Source: Desertibacillus haloalkaliphilus
GTDB taxonomy: Bacteria > Bacillota > Bacilli > Bacillales > KJ1-10-99
Assembly: GCF_019039105.1 (NCBI RefSeq)
Contig: NZ_JAHPIV010000013.1
Coordinates: 62,001-126,000, forward strand
Direction: 5' to 3'
Length of the DNA: 64,000 bases
The position numbers and the translations under genes were made by a program. This document shows positions 52,240-63,535 of the stretch, in pieces. The number at the start of each line of letters is the position of its first letter. The stretch's first letter is position 1. The notes under the pieces are model-generated. The model searched no databases. It was not told where the DNA came from and worked only from the letters and a program-made list of their open reading frames with translations.

Positions 52240-55005
52240 CTATTTATAAAGCCAAACTCGAATTAATGAAAAGAGCTGATCTAGGTTAACTGGCTTACTG
52301 ATATAATCCGAAGCACCAGCTTCAATACATTTTTCACGATCATTTTTCATTGCCTTTGCTGTGAGCGCAATAATCGGAAGTGTTTGGAATTCAGGAATTT
52401 TTCGTATCTCTTGCATCGCTTCATAACCATTCATTTCAGGCATCATAATATCCATTAAGACAATATCTATATCAGGAGTTTTTTGTAACACCTCAATCGC
52501 CTCTTTACCGTTTTCAGCAAAAACAACATCCATTTTTTGAGATTCAAATACTGTCGTTAATGAGAACACATTTCTCATATCATCATCGACGATTAATACT
52601 TGCTTATCTTCTAATATTTCACGGCACTTCTGCTTTTCTTCAAGTAGATCCTTGTCCTGGTCCTGTTCTTCATCATCACCAGATGAGGCATCGTTCTCAG
52701 TTGTGCTTTCCGCTTGAGTGTCCTCTTCTTCTAAAACAGTTGCGGCAACTTCTTCAGCTGCTACATACTCGGCTGAAGATATTGATTCTGGGATGGCCAC
52801 AGTAAACGTACTTCCCTCTCCAACCATACTTTTGACTTCAATCGTCCCACCTAACAAATGAACAAGTTCTCGACAAATTGAAAGCCCTAAGCCTGTTCCT
52901 CCAAAATTACGGCTTGTCGTTCCATCCGCTTGTCGAAAAGCTTCAAAGATCGCTGTTTGTTTTTCTGCTGGAATGCCGATCCCTGTATCAATGACAGTAA
53001 TTGTAAACATTCCTACATTTGACCCATCTGTCTGAATCGTTTCCATCCGCTGATTGTCTTTTCCAAAATGAAGTTTTATACGCCCTTTTTCTGTAAACTT
53101 AAACGCATTGGATAACAAATTCTTCAAAATTTGTTTTAAACGTTGATCATCAGTGAAAATAATTTTCGGTGCTTCTTCATCCGTCGAAATCGTAAAGTCT
53201 AAACCTTTTTGGCGAGCAACCGGATTAAACTGCCTTTTTGCAAAGGCCTGAATATCGGTTAACATGACTTCTTCCGGATAGACATCTACTTTTCCTGACT
53301 CAATCTTTGACAAATCGAGAATATCATTAATTAAATCTAAGAGATCTTTTCCAGACGTATAAATCGTATGTGCATATTCCACTTGTCTCTTAGAAAGATT
53401 TCCTTCCTGATTTTCAGTTAGCATTTGCGAAAGGATCAACATACTATTTAATGGTGTTCTTAATTCGTGGGACATGTTGGCTAAAAACTCGGACTTATAA
53501 CGCGAGCTAAGCTCGACTTGTCCATTCTTTTCCTCAAGATCCGCTTTTATTCTTTCTAACTCTTTTGTTTTCTCTTCAGAATTTTTATATTGTTCTTCTA
53601 ACTGCTCATTAAACATTTTTAATTCTTCTTGCTGTTGCTGAAGTTCTTCAGACTGGCTTTGCAGTTCTTCGGTTAATGCTTGTGATTCAGAAAGAAGCTT
53701 TTCAATTTTCATATGGCCCACAATTCGGTTCATCATGATGCTAATTGGACCAAGCAACTGTTGTAAAAACCTACGTTGCAACGGTTGAATAGCCTCAAAT
53801 GAAGCTAATTCAATAACTGCTAGAACATCCCCTTCGAATTCAACAGGCAAAATAAGCAAATGTTGAGGCTCAGCACTCCCTAGTCCCGAACTTATTTTGA
53901 CATAGTTTTTCGGAATCGAGTGCAACTCAATCTCTTTGCTCTCGGCAGCGCATTGCCCGACTAATCCTTGTCCGTAACGGAAGCTCTTTGAGGTGCTAGA
54001 CAGCTCATCATCTGCGTATGCAGCAAGCTTGTAATAAACATCTTCATCCTCCGGTTTACTATAAACAACACCATACGTTGCCCCAACGATTGGCGTAACT
54101 TTAGTGATAAATGCCTTTGCAAACGATTCTAAGTTTTGCTCCCCTTGGTTTGCGGTCGTAATTTCGGTTAACTTTGTTTTTACCCAGTTGTCCTCCTTCA
54201 TGGTTTCCTTCAATCGATTTTCCTTCTCCATATGATCTTCTAGTGCATTCGCGAGCTCGTTATAGGCTGTTGCAATTTCACCGATTTCATCTTTGGTAAT
54301 AACCTCTGCCCTTGGTAGCTGTTGATCGGTCCTTGTAATCGCACTTGTTAAGACATTACTAACATGATTGATATTTCTACTAATGCTTCGTACGACCCAG
54401 AACGTCACAACAATACCAATGAGAAAACAGGCAACAATTAATGCGATCATGCTATTAACTGCAACAGAATTCATATGACTAGCTTCATCTAATACCTCAT
54501 ACATCGCTCGTTCTTCAACATTCACTAATTCAAAAAAGTCATCACTTAAATTACGCAGAAGGTCGATGTTGTCACCAATTAATAGCTGAGTACCCTCTTC
54601 TTGTCGTTCTTCCCTAATCAAATTAAGTACAGTATTAACAATTGCATCATACTCTGAGTGAATTTCTTGTAACCCAGTTACTAGCTCATGTGTCTCATTA
54701 TTATTGAATTGGCTGAGTTCAGTTATTGCTTCTAGGGACTGATTTCTTGATTCTTCAATGACCTCATATTCTGCAGGTGTGATTTCGTTTGTTTCCTTTA
54801 AGAGTAATTCACGTACCAACCGGCCCGTCGTGTTTGTTTCCGCTTGAAATAAATTCGCTAGACGAACACGTTCATAATGCTCGGTTACAATCTCTTCTAG
54901 AAACTTATTTTGTTGCTGTAAGGTAGAATAATAGCTTAACCCTAGAATCATAATGATGATTAACAAACTAGCAAATCCAATAATTAACTTCGTTTGGTAT
55001 TTCAT
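52240..55005 (-). CDS. Membrane hybrid sensor kinase with GAF and receiver domains
   Basis: 921 residues. First membrane helix about 7-25, extracellular helical sensor domain about 30-180 (four-helix-bundle/CHASE3-like), second helix about 183-205, HAMP (about 206-260), GAF (about 285-425), long coiled coil (430-505), HisKA with His near 513 (ANMSHELRTPL), HATPase (LLSNAFKFTEKG, DTGIGIP, GGTGLGLSI), an acidic linker of about 50 residues, and a C-terminal receiver with Asp near 853 (LMDIMMPEMNG). First gene of the three-gene cluster; signal unknown. Confidence 0.92.
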   Translation of the reverse strand: MKYQTKLIIGFASLLIIIMILGLSYYSTLQQQNKFLEEIVTEHYERVRLANLFQAETNTTGRLVRELLLKETNEITPAEYEVIEESRNQSLEAITELSQFNNNETHELVTGLQEIHSEYDAIVNTVLNLIREERQEEGTQLLIGDNIDLLRNLSDDFFELVNVEERAMYEVLDEASHMNSVAVNSMIALIVACFLIGIVVTFWVVRSISRNINHVSNVLTSAITRTDQQLPRAEVITKDEIGEIATAYNELANALEDHMEKENRLKETMKEDNWVKTKLTEITTANQGEQNLESFAKAFITKVTPIVGATYGVVYSKPEDEDVYYKLAAYADDELSSTSKSFRYGQGLVGQCAAESKEIELHSIPKNYVKISSGLGSAEPQHLLILPVEFEGDVLAVIELASFEAIQPLQRRFLQQLLGPISIMMNRIVGHMKIEKLLSESQALTEELQSQSEELQQQQEELKMFNEQLEEQYKNSEEKTKELERIKADLEEKNGQVELSSRYKSEFLANMSHELRTPLNSMLILSQMLTENQEGNLSKRQVEYAHTIYTSGKDLLDLINDILDLSKIESGKVDVYPEEVMLTDIQAFAKRQFNPVARQKGLDFTISTDEEAPKIIFTDDQRLKQILKNLLSNAFKFTEKGRIKLHFGKDNQRMETIQTDGSNVGMFTITVIDTGIGIPAEKQTAIFEAFRQADGTTSRNFGGTGLGLSICRELVHLLGGTIEVKSMVGEGSTFTVAIPESISSAEYVAAEEVAATVLEEEDTQAESTTENDASSGDDEEQDQDKDLLEEKQKCREILEDKQVLIVDDDMRNVFSLTTVFESQKMDVVFAENGKEAIEVLQKTPDIDIVLMDIMMPEMNGYEAMQEIRKIPEFQTLPIIALTAKAMKNDREKCIEAGASDYISKPVNLDQLFSLIRVWLYK

Positions 55006-55198
55006 CTACAGCCAACCTTCCCTAAATATTAATGTCAATGTTACTTGCTTTAGCACCTAAATGATTCCCTCATAAAGCTTTTTACTTAAAAGTTCATTTT
55101 TTTAACTGAAAATTCCTTACTATCTGACAAAAATCATACTATATTTAGCTAAAAAATTCCATAAAAATTAAGAGAAACGTACTTTTTCTTATAAAAAA

Positions 55199-55225
55199 AT
55201 GTAGAGCAACAAATGAGCCCTACAT
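55199..55225 (-). terminator. Terminator of msrA
   Basis: ATGTAGGGC and GCTCTACAT pair (one wobble) around 9 bases and are followed by TTTTTT on the reverse strand. The stop codon of msrA lies in the first arm. Confidence 0.78.
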
Positions 55226-55768
55226 TTTTTTCTGCCAATATTGATTTATAAATTTATCACGACCCGATTTTTTACGATCCTCACCGTATTCTTCTGGATT
55301 CTTTTTATAAAAGTCCTGATGAACATCTTCTGCTGGATAAAATGGTTTGGCTGGTAAAATGTCTGTAACAATCGGTTTCTGAAAGCGTCCCTCTTGCTCG
55401 ATTTTTTTCTTTGAAGCCTCCGCTAAGATTCGCTGCTGCTCATTCTCATAAAAAATTGCCGTACGATACATATCACCACGATCATGAAATTGACCACCTG
55501 GATCGGTCGGATCAATCTGAGCCCAATATAAATCCAACAATTTTTCATACGGAAAACGCTTCGGGTCAAATGTGATCTCAACGACCTCATAATGGCCTGT
55601 TGTCCCCGTTTGTACTTCTTCATAGGTTGGATATTCAGTGTAACCACCGGAAAAACCCGAAACGACATTTATAATGCCCTCTTGTTGATCAAAGGGTTGT
55701 ACCATACACCAAAAACAACCTCCAGCAAATATTGCTTTTTGATACTTTTCCTTGCTGTCCTGCGCCAT
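55220..55768 (-). CDS. msrA: Peptide methionine-(S)-S-oxide reductase
   Basis: Repairs oxidised methionine. 182 residues. Active-site motif FAGGCFWC (about 12-19) with catalytic Cys, then SGYSGG-equivalent [26 protein letters not shown] and the [19 protein letters not shown] segment. No C-terminal MsrB fusion. Start at 55766-55768 (MAQDSK) with a purine-rich GGAAGG run; the frame remains open ten codons upstream. Confidence 0.93.
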   Translation of the reverse strand: MAQDSKEKYQKAIFAGGCFWCMVQPFDQQEGIINVVSGFSGGYTEYPTYEEVQTGTTGHYEVVEITFDPKRFPYEKLLDLYWAQIDPTDPGGQFHDRGDMYRTAIFYENEQQRILAEASKKKIEQEGRFQKPIVTDILPAKPFYPAEDVHQDFYKKNPEEYGEDRKKSGRDKFINQYWQKKM

Positions 55769-55850
55769 TTTCCTTCCCTTCCCTTTCCTATCACCCAATT
55801 GTTACAATGATCCTCTTATTATACTAGACATAGCTTTCATTGCTCAATAG

Positions 55851-56171
55851 ATTGATCCCCACTTTCAAGGTGTTTCCTTTAAACAGAATACAGAGGAATT
55901 GTTGCTCGTATTTACAACCCTCAAACAAACTTCTGAAGCTATCCTAGTTGAAGTTGAAAACATTTCAATGATTCCGAAACAAACAGCAAGATTAACATCC
56001 GATACTCATACAACAACACAAGAGCAACACAATAAAATGGAAAAACTCCAATCAAACTCGGTCGACCTCAAAGAAAAGCCAAAGAATTCCAATATGAGGT
56101 ACAAAAATTTAAAACCTAATCATTCAAACAAGGGGAGATGCCTGTATAATGACAGGCGTATTATCAGCTAG
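55851..56171 (+). pseudogene. Probable remnant of a methyl-accepting chemotaxis protein C-terminus
   Basis: An open stretch after TAG (55848-55850) reads like the end of a chemoreceptor signalling domain: FKQNTEELL..., VENISMIPKQTARLTSDTH, TTTQEQHNKMEKLQSNSVDLKEKPKN, matching the usual pattern of EI..I...T...S...AA.TEEQ..SM.EI..SS..L...A..L in position but with many damaged core residues. No upstream part of the gene remains. The end runs into unrelated sequence. Identification is by pattern only. Confidence 0.4.
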
Positions 56172-56228
56172 GTTAAACTAGATCTACACGTGTTAGTGTG
56201 AAAAGTCCAAGCTCCACCCCTTGTATGA

Positions 56229-57416
56229 CTAGAAACCAGTAAACGCATTCATACCACTTTTACCGAGTAAATACGCTCCCATTAAAAAGGCTTCGGTATC
56301 ATCTCGTACCCGATTCAATCCTGATGGATGTTGTTTAACTTGGATAGTCAAAGGTTCATGATCTATACCATTTTCAAACGCATCAGTTAAAAAACCCGCT
56401 GTTTCAGCTAAACCTGCACGGCCGCTCTGCATAATATCATGGAACGAAATAAATGCATGCATCACGCCAAGGTAACGTGATGCTCTGACAGCAACACCAG
56501 CCTCGGAAAGTTTTTCTGCATAGGCTTCCCCTTCATCACGTAAAGGATCAAATTCGGCTGTAATTACCAAAGCTGGCGGTAGATTTGATAAATCCTCTGC
56601 CTCCAATGGTGATGTATATGGGTTTAGCCACATCACCTTATCTGGAGTATAAGACTCACGTGCTAGTTCCATAACACTTCTTGATAAGAGGAAATATCCA
56701 CTATCAAAGGCTTGCCTAGATTCATTTTCAATATCTTTAAATGTCGTTAACGGGTAAAATAATGCTTGTGCTTTAAGATCTGGACCGTTACGATCACGTG
56801 CCATTGTCGCCACGACGGTAGCAATATTACCTCCTGCACTATCACCGACAACGGCCATCTGAGATGGATCTCCTCCCAATTCACCGGCATGTTCATGTGC
56901 CCATTTTAAAGCCTCATAACTATCTTCAATAGCCGTTGGAAACACATAGTGAGGAGCGACACGGTATCCAACTGAAATGACGATACACCCTGTTTGTCGA
57001 GACAGAGCACGAGTAATACTATGATGAGTATGAATGTTCCCATAGCCTTCCATAAAGGCGCCGCCATGATAATACATGATAATCGGTACCTGTTCTTTTC
57101 CAAGCGGTCGGTAGATACGAACCGGAATTTGACTGCCATCTGAAACTGAAATGCTCTGATCTTCTTGAACCATTGTTGGCTGCCCCTTTGACCTCTTGGT
57201 AAGAAGTCGGTCAGGAAGAATATCAGGATCAAGAGGTACAAGCTGATTATTTATCGCATGTAGAATCACTGCCGTTTTTGCAGGAAGCTTTCCATGATCA
57301 GTTGAAGCCCATTGTTGTATGTATACAAAAACAGCGAATATCGTAATAAAGATCATGATAAGTACAAATAGTAAACTTCTCTTCACCATAGCACTTGCTG
57401 TCAAATAAGACAGCAC
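56229..57416 (-). CDS. Alpha/beta hydrolase, hormone-sensitive-lipase (esterase) family
   Basis: 395 residues. N-terminal membrane helix or signal anchor (about 13-32), then an esterase fold: oxyanion motif YYHGGAFMEG (about 115), nucleophile Ser in VGDSAGGN (about 195), Asp in AEFDPLRDEGEAYAEKL and His in GVMHAFIS (about 340). All catalytic residues are present. Probably an exported or membrane-bound carboxylesterase; substrate unknown. GTG start is poorly placed relative to GGGGG, so the true start may be a few codons inside. Single gene. Confidence 0.87.
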   Translation of the reverse strand: MLSYLTASAMVKRSLLFVLIMIFITIFAVFVYIQQWASTDHGKLPAKTAVILHAINNQLVPLDPDILPDRLLTKRSKGQPTMVQEDQSISVSDGSQIPVRIYRPLGKEQVPIIMYYHGGAFMEGYGNIHTHHSITRALSRQTGCIVISVGYRVAPHYVFPTAIEDSYEALKWAHEHAGELGGDPSQMAVVGDSAGGNIATVVATMARDRNGPDLKAQALFYPLTTFKDIENESRQAFDSGYFLLSRSVMELARESYTPDKVMWLNPYTSPLEAEDLSNLPPALVITAEFDPLRDEGEAYAEKLSEAGVAVRASRYLGVMHAFISFHDIMQSGRAGLAETAGFLTDAFENGIDHEPLTIQVKQHPSGLNRVRDDTEAFLMGAYLLGKSGMNAFTGF

Positions 57417-57660
57417 TTTCCCCCTCTTAACAATAATTCGATTAATTTGGACGATATACTGTTTTATAATTTGTTATATCTAAATAACTATTCGTAACAT
57501 CAATAAAGGCTGCATCAGTGCACATTCTAACTGATCAGGATGAGAAAGAGCTAATACATTCACAGAAATAAGCTTGATATATTTCGTAAAGGAATATTTA
57601 TAAAATGTGTATTTTTCTCCACCCCTAGATCCTTCATTCCCTTCTTTATTAAAAAAACAA
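57417..57660. other. Gap upstream of the esterase gene
   Basis: The 306-base gap between the esterase and the next gene contains the esterase promoter region and, at its right edge, the terminator at 57661-57707. No gene or repeat recognised. Confidence 0.45.
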
Positions 57661-57707
57661 AAAAGGGAAAGGTTGCCTGCATAGTATACAGCAATCTTTC
57701 CCTTTTT
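57661..57707 (-). terminator. Terminator of the 110-aa gene
   Basis: AAAAAGGGAAAG, A, TTGC pairs with GCAA, CCTTTCCCTTTTT on the reverse strand around about 14 bases; T-run included. 16 bases after the stop at 57723. Confidence 0.82.
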
Positions 57708-57722
57708 ATTTACAAATCATAT

Positions 57723-58055
57723 TTAACTTTCTTCGTGTTGTTCCTCTGATTCCGAAGGTGCTTCCTCATACCAATTATCTAACACCTTAGCATCTAACAC
57801 TTTTTCCTCAATATATTCTCGTTGCCTCTTTGTAAACTGGTGGTCAATCTCTAAATCTAACTCTTTTGCTAATTTCACAACCGTTAGAAGTTCCTGCCAA
57901 GCGACATAACGCTTATACCAAAAGAACTGCGGTTGCTCAGCCATATATGGATATAAATCATCAAACTCCGTATGCTTACAATCAACAGTCCGTTCAAAAT
58001 GTACCTTCGCCTCATTTATTTTCCCCTCAAAAAATTCTGAAAAATCTCGGTTCAC
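57723..58055 (-). CDS. Conserved hypothetical protein, 110 aa
   Basis: Soluble charged protein with predicted helices (FFEGKINEAKVHFERTVD; YVAWQELLTVVKLAKELDL; TKRQREYIEEKVLDAKVLDNW) and an acidic Ser/Glu tail. No motif recognised. GTG at 58053-58055 (MNRDFSEF) is preferred because GGGGAG lies 8 bases upstream; an earlier GTG lies in that site. Single gene with its own terminator. Confidence 0.7.
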   Translation of the reverse strand: MNRDFSEFFEGKINEAKVHFERTVDCKHTEFDDLYPYMAEQPQFFWYKRYVAWQELLTVVKLAKELDLEIDHQFTKRQREYIEEKVLDAKVLDNWYEEAPSESEEQHEES

Positions 58056-58064
58056 AACAATCAC

Positions 58065-58366
58065 TCCCCAACTTTAGATTATAAGACATACCTATAAACA
58101 CTATAATTGCTAAAAAGACTTCTCTCTCTATTTTGCCATACCTCGAACACTAAAATCAAAAGTATTTTATCGATGAATCTAAATGATTTAGTCCTTTTAT
58201 CTATGTACTTGATAAAACTTGTTCGTTTCTATTCACTTCGCACAAAAAATCCGTCAAGAGGTAATAATTTCATTACCTATGTATTATATTCTTAATGATT
58301 GTATGGTTCTCTCTAAGCCAGTTTCATGGCAAACTAACATGAGATCGCCACATAGAGGAGGTTCAA
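58065..58366. other. Intergenic region between divergent genes
   Basis: 302 A/T-rich bases with the divergent promoters of the 110-aa protein and the membrane protein. A short GGTAAT/ATTACC hairpin at 58259-58277 is the only structure seen. Confidence 0.45.
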
Positions 58367-58993
58367 ATGAATGGTCAAGGTTCAACTACAGCTAGATTGA
58401 AAAAAAACAGCGGGTATCCCCGTTTTTTTATGCGCTCAATTAAAAGGCCAATGCTATTTTGTCAAGACGTAACAGGTGAAGACAAACACTATGGTATTAC
58501 GTCTCTATTAATCGTTTCAATATTAATTCCTATACTCACCTTAGTTCAAAATCATTCGAATACGACACAATCACTCGTTGACACACTACCTGCAACCATA
58601 ATTATTCCATTTGTTTATCACATTTCTTTTTTCTTCGTTTTATGTCTAACAATCCTTGTATTCATCCGCCTCATGAAAACTGATTATCATTTTGGTGATG
58701 TGCTCGCTAGATTCGGATCATTTTTAAACGTGTCTATTTTTTTCACGGCAATCAGTCTGTTGTTTCAGTTACTAACGATGTCAACCCTCAGCACCTTCTG
58801 TCTATTTCTTGCATTGCTACATGTTTTAGTTGCCATTGCCTACACGATGCACTCATTTAAAGCCCCATTCAAAACGGGGTTAGACCCTATCTATGCGACA
58901 CTCGCACTCTATGTTCTTCTTGGATTATGGTTTACGTCAACCTCTGACCCTATCACTCCACTCTTTCTACAATCATTGCTTCAAATGTTTTAA
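58367..58993 (+). CDS. Membrane protein of unknown function (Yip1-like layout)
   Basis: 208 residues with five hydrophobic segments (about 45-65, 85-110, 120-145, 150-168 and 180-200) after a basic N-terminal tail of about 35 residues that includes a zone RFFMRSIKRPM. The layout is similar to Yip1-domain and DUF1189-type proteins, but I cannot name a family with confidence. AGAGGAGG ribosome binding site. Single gene with a bidirectional terminator. Confidence 0.7.
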   Translation: MNGQGSTTARLKKNSGYPRFFMRSIKRPMLFCQDVTGEDKHYGITSLLIVSILIPILTLVQNHSNTTQSLVDTLPATIIIPFVYHISFFFVLCLTILVFIRLMKTDYHFGDVLARFGSFLNVSIFFTAISLLFQLLTMSTLSTFCLFLALLHVLVAIAYTMHSFKAPFKTGLDPIYATLALYVLLGLWFTSTSDPITPLFLQSLLQMF

Positions 58994-59037
58994 ATTACAT
59001 TAAATATGATACGTGAAATTTCCATAACCACTTAAAA

Positions 59038-59067
59038 AAGAGTGTAGACGATAAAATCTACACTCTT
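59038..59067. terminator. Bidirectional terminator
   Basis: AAGAGTGTAGA pairs perfectly with TCTACACTCTT over 7 bases between the convergent membrane-protein and ykpA genes. Confidence 0.82.
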
Positions 59068-59072
59068 CCTTG

Positions 59073-60761
<1,689 letters not shown>

Positions 60762-60778
60762 CTAAAGCTATGTAAACC

Positions 60779-61708
60779 CTACTTACTTTCATTTTTTCGG
60801 TTAATTTCATACGCCTTAAGGTGTGTATAAACGACTTCTAAAAGTGGAGCTTTAACGTGATACGTACGTGCTAACTCTAACAAATAGCCTTGTATGTGAT
60901 CAGCTTCAATTGGTGTATGCTTTTCGATATCACGAAGCATGGAGGCCTTCATTGTATAACTTTGTTTTGTTAGCAGATGAAATTGTTTTTCCTCAATTTC
61001 CGATGCAAGTGGTGCTTGTACGGCACGCATGATCGATGCAACTTCAGCAAATAGCTGTTTTGAAATGTCACGACCATATTCCGTTTCAAGAATTGGTCCT
61101 GTCGCTGAACGCATGAGGGTTGTCATCCCAGATAACGTTGTAATAAAAAGGTACTTATGCCATAAGTCTTGTTCAATCGTATCACTCAACTCAAATGTCG
61201 CATTGGCGGTAGAAAATAGCGTTTCTAATGCTTGAACACGAGTCGTCTTTTCACCGCTAAATTCCCCATACGTTAGTTTATGCGTACCACTTGTTTGAAC
61301 GATCTCTCCTTTTTCATTTAACGTAGACTCAATAAAACATAAGCCACCGATCACTTGTTGGTGATCAAAGGCTTCCTTTAACGTCTGTAAGTGACCAATC
61401 CCATTTAATAATGGAAGGATAATGGAATGGCTATTTACATACGGTTTCACAGCTTTTATCGCTTCATCTAAATGATAAGCCTTCGTCGCTAACAAGATGA
61501 CATCAAATGGTTCCTCTTTCTCACTTGCCAGCAATGTTTTTGGTTGAAGACGTACATCTCCATGGATGCTATTGATCACTAACCCATGGTGATCTAACTG
61601 CGCCTTGCGCTTGTCACGTACAAGGAAGGTTACATCCTCCCCTTTTTCAACTAAACGTCCTCCAAAATAGCCACCAACAGCTCCTGCACCTAACACTAAT
61701 ACACGCAT
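60779..61708 (-). CDS. panE: Ketopantoate reductase (2-dehydropantoate 2-reductase)
   Basis: 309-residue NADPH-dependent enzyme; makes pantoate for coenzyme A synthesis. Rossmann motif LGAGAVGGYFGGRL (about 5-18), conserved LLATKAYHLDEA with the Lys (about 72), NGIGH, catalytic Lys in DLWHKYLFITTLSGMTTLM (about 180) and the C-terminal domain with EADHIQGYLLELA. Start at 61706-61708 has GGGAGAGGG upstream. Bacilli often carry more than one PanE-like protein, so a different keto-acid substrate remains possible. Confidence 0.88.
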   Translation of the reverse strand: MRVLVLGAGAVGGYFGGRLVEKGEDVTFLVRDKRKAQLDHHGLVINSIHGDVRLQPKTLLASEKEEPFDVILLATKAYHLDEAIKAVKPYVNSHSIILPLLNGIGHLQTLKEAFDHQQVIGGLCFIESTLNEKGEIVQTSGTHKLTYGEFSGEKTTRVQALETLFSTANATFELSDTIEQDLWHKYLFITTLSGMTTLMRSATGPILETEYGRDISKQLFAEVASIMRAVQAPLASEIEEKQFHLLTKQSYTMKASMLRDIEKHTPIEADHIQGYLLELARTYHVKAPLLEVVYTHLKAYEINRKNESK

Positions 61709-61748
61709 AGATCCCTCTCCCTTCAAATTTAGTCTTATCCCTCTTTAT

Positions 61749-62240
61749 TTATTGTAACTGATATTGCATCTCGTGCCAGTGCACGCCACCGTGTGAGGAT
61801 GACGATGGTTTCATGTATGTAAAACCAAGGGCACCATAAAACTCAATAAGGTGTTTTTCACACATGAGCAAAATTCCTTTTAACTGATGTTTTCTTGCCT
61901 CGGAAATGACGTGTTGCACAAGTTTTGAACCGATCTGTTTGCGTCGTTCTGACGGTTTTACAGCTACCGTTAAAATGACGAAATAATCTCCATCTCGTGC
62001 AGGTTCACCCCCTTCACCCTTCATGCGATCATCCGCTACATTGGGTTCAGCCGTTCTGACGCCATTAGTTACACCGATGACTTCTCCTCGGTCCTTTGCA
62101 ATAAAAAAGAAATCACGAAAATGTTCAAATCGATACGAGAATGCATCCATTGATGCAGCAATATCATCTCGATACGAAGATTTTTCAACGTTATATGCTT
62201 GTTTGCACTCCACCTCAGACGTTATGTTGATTATGTTCAT
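61749..62240 (-). CDS. GNAT acetyltransferase
   Basis: 163-residue GNAT protein. Acetyl-CoA region VAVKPSERRKQIGSKLVQHVISEARKH (about 92-118; the usual Q/RxxGxG/A is RKQIGS) and motif B LIEFYGALGFTYM. Substrate unknown. GAGGAGGGG site 4-5 bases before the ATG. Located 40 bases upstream of panE on the same strand, so the two may share a transcript. Confidence 0.85.
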   Translation of the reverse strand: MNIINITSEVECKQAYNVEKSSYRDDIAASMDAFSYRFEHFRDFFFIAKDRGEVIGVTNGVRTAEPNVADDRMKGEGGEPARDGDYFVILTVAVKPSERRKQIGSKLVQHVISEARKHQLKGILLMCEKHLIEFYGALGFTYMKPSSSSHGGVHWHEMQYQLQ

Positions 62241-62413
62241 CTAGCCCCTCCTCTACCTGTCATTTTAGCAAAATTCACCAGAAAACAGAATAATTCTCCA
62301 AAAGTGTTTGAAACAACGTTCTTTTTCACCAGCATAAAAAAAGTTTACCGAAGGAAACTTTTTAAGCGGCCATGCATATGCTATAGTAAACAATCACAGG
62401 AGGGAGTAGAACA

Positions 62414-62563
62414 ATGGGGAAACATAAACGTTTAGTGATGTACGCTCACCTTTGTTCAAAATTAGGGATCATTAATGAAGATGAGAAGCAATCGTTGCTT
62501 AACAACGTGACTAACGAAATCGTTGATAAATCGAGGAAAAGCGGAGATCGGCCACGTACTTAA
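62414..62563 (+). CDS. Small protein, 49 aa
   Basis: ATG at 62414 with AGGAGGGAG 6-8 bases upstream, stop at 62561-62563. The product starts MGKHKRLVMYAHLCSKLG and ends SGDRPRT; it is basic, predicted helical, with EDEKQSLLNNVTNEIV in the middle. Family not recognised. The ribosome binding site is among the strongest in the window and the reading frame is not a shadow of another gene. Confidence 0.68.
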   Translation: MGKHKRLVMYAHLCSKLGIINEDEKQSLLNNVTNEIVDKSRKSGDRPRT

Positions 62564-62593
62564 CCTGACCGTTGCATCGAATCAGAATGACCG

Positions 62594-63391
62594 TTATCGG
62601 GTAAGGGTAGTCGTTGTTTGCCTCAGCCACGCTAACGATTTTGAAAATAATTCGTTTTCATACGAATAACCTGAAAATGTATGATCAGCAGTAGCGATGT
62701 AATCTTTGATAACAGACTCAGTTCTCCCTTGCTCTAATGCCTTAACATAATCAGCAGCATTTGTTTTTGGAACTTGTTCATCATCATCTGCATGAATGAC
62801 ACCCACCGGTCCATGATAAGAACGGATCGCTACTAAAGGGGCATGTTTTTTCAAATCAGCAAAGAATTCATGACGAAGTGAAAAACCTAAATAATCAAAA
62901 CTTCCCACTCTCTTTGCCACTCTAACCGCTTGTTTACCAGTAATACGAGTAATGTCCTCATATGGTCTTGCTACTGGCGACCATAGCATTAATCGCTGAA
63001 TGCGTTGATCTTGCGCAGAGGTAAGTGCTGAAACAGCTCCTCCCAAGCTATGACCAATAACTGTGATTTGGTCACCATCTAGCAATGATTCGTTTGTCGC
63101 CACATCAATCATTGCCTTCAATTCATTTATTTGGTTCGTTAACGTAACTTCACCATAATCGCCGTCACTTTCTCCACAGCCACTAAAATCAAAACGAAGA
63201 ACCGCATATCCATGGTCGACAAAGTAACGTGCTGCTTTTACAAATAGACGATGTTCCCCAACCTTACTACCTACAAAGCCGTGCACGAAGATAATCACTG
63301 GTACCTTATTGTTTTCATTTTGATTTGGAACGTGTAAAACTCCCGCTAATCCTTTTCCATTGACATCAACCTGTATATTCTTTGTCGCCAT
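62594..63391 (-). CDS. Alpha/beta hydrolase
   Basis: 265-residue serine hydrolase. Oxyanion region FVHGFVGSKVGEHR (about 35), nucleophile Ser in VIGHSLGGA (about 113), Asp in VIHADDDEQVP (about 205) and His in TADHTFSG (about 243). The FDFSGCGESDGDYGEVTL segment is typical of cytosolic esterase/thioesterase-like members. No signal peptide. Substrate unknown. GGAGG ribosome binding site. The flanking small gene (62414-62563) is convergent with it. Confidence 0.88.
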   Translation of the reverse strand: MATKNIQVDVNGKGLAGVLHVPNQNENNKVPVIIFVHGFVGSKVGEHRLFVKAARYFVDHGYAVLRFDFSGCGESDGDYGEVTLTNQINELKAMIDVATNESLLDGDQITVIGHSLGGAVSALTSAQDQRIQRLMLWSPVARPYEDITRITGKQAVRVAKRVGSFDYLGFSLRHEFFADLKKHAPLVAIRSYHGPVGVIHADDDEQVPKTNAADYVKALEQGRTESVIKDYIATADHTFSGYSYENELFSKSLAWLRQTTTTLTR

Positions 63392-63535
63392 ATTGTACAG
63401 CCTCCTACCATTCTTTACAATTCTTATTAGTTTACTTGGTATTAAGTATAAACTTGTCTTACAAAGACGTCAACCTATATTTTCACACATAAATCAAGGT
63501 CGAGTTATTTAAGCTAATCATGGAGGTGAAATATC

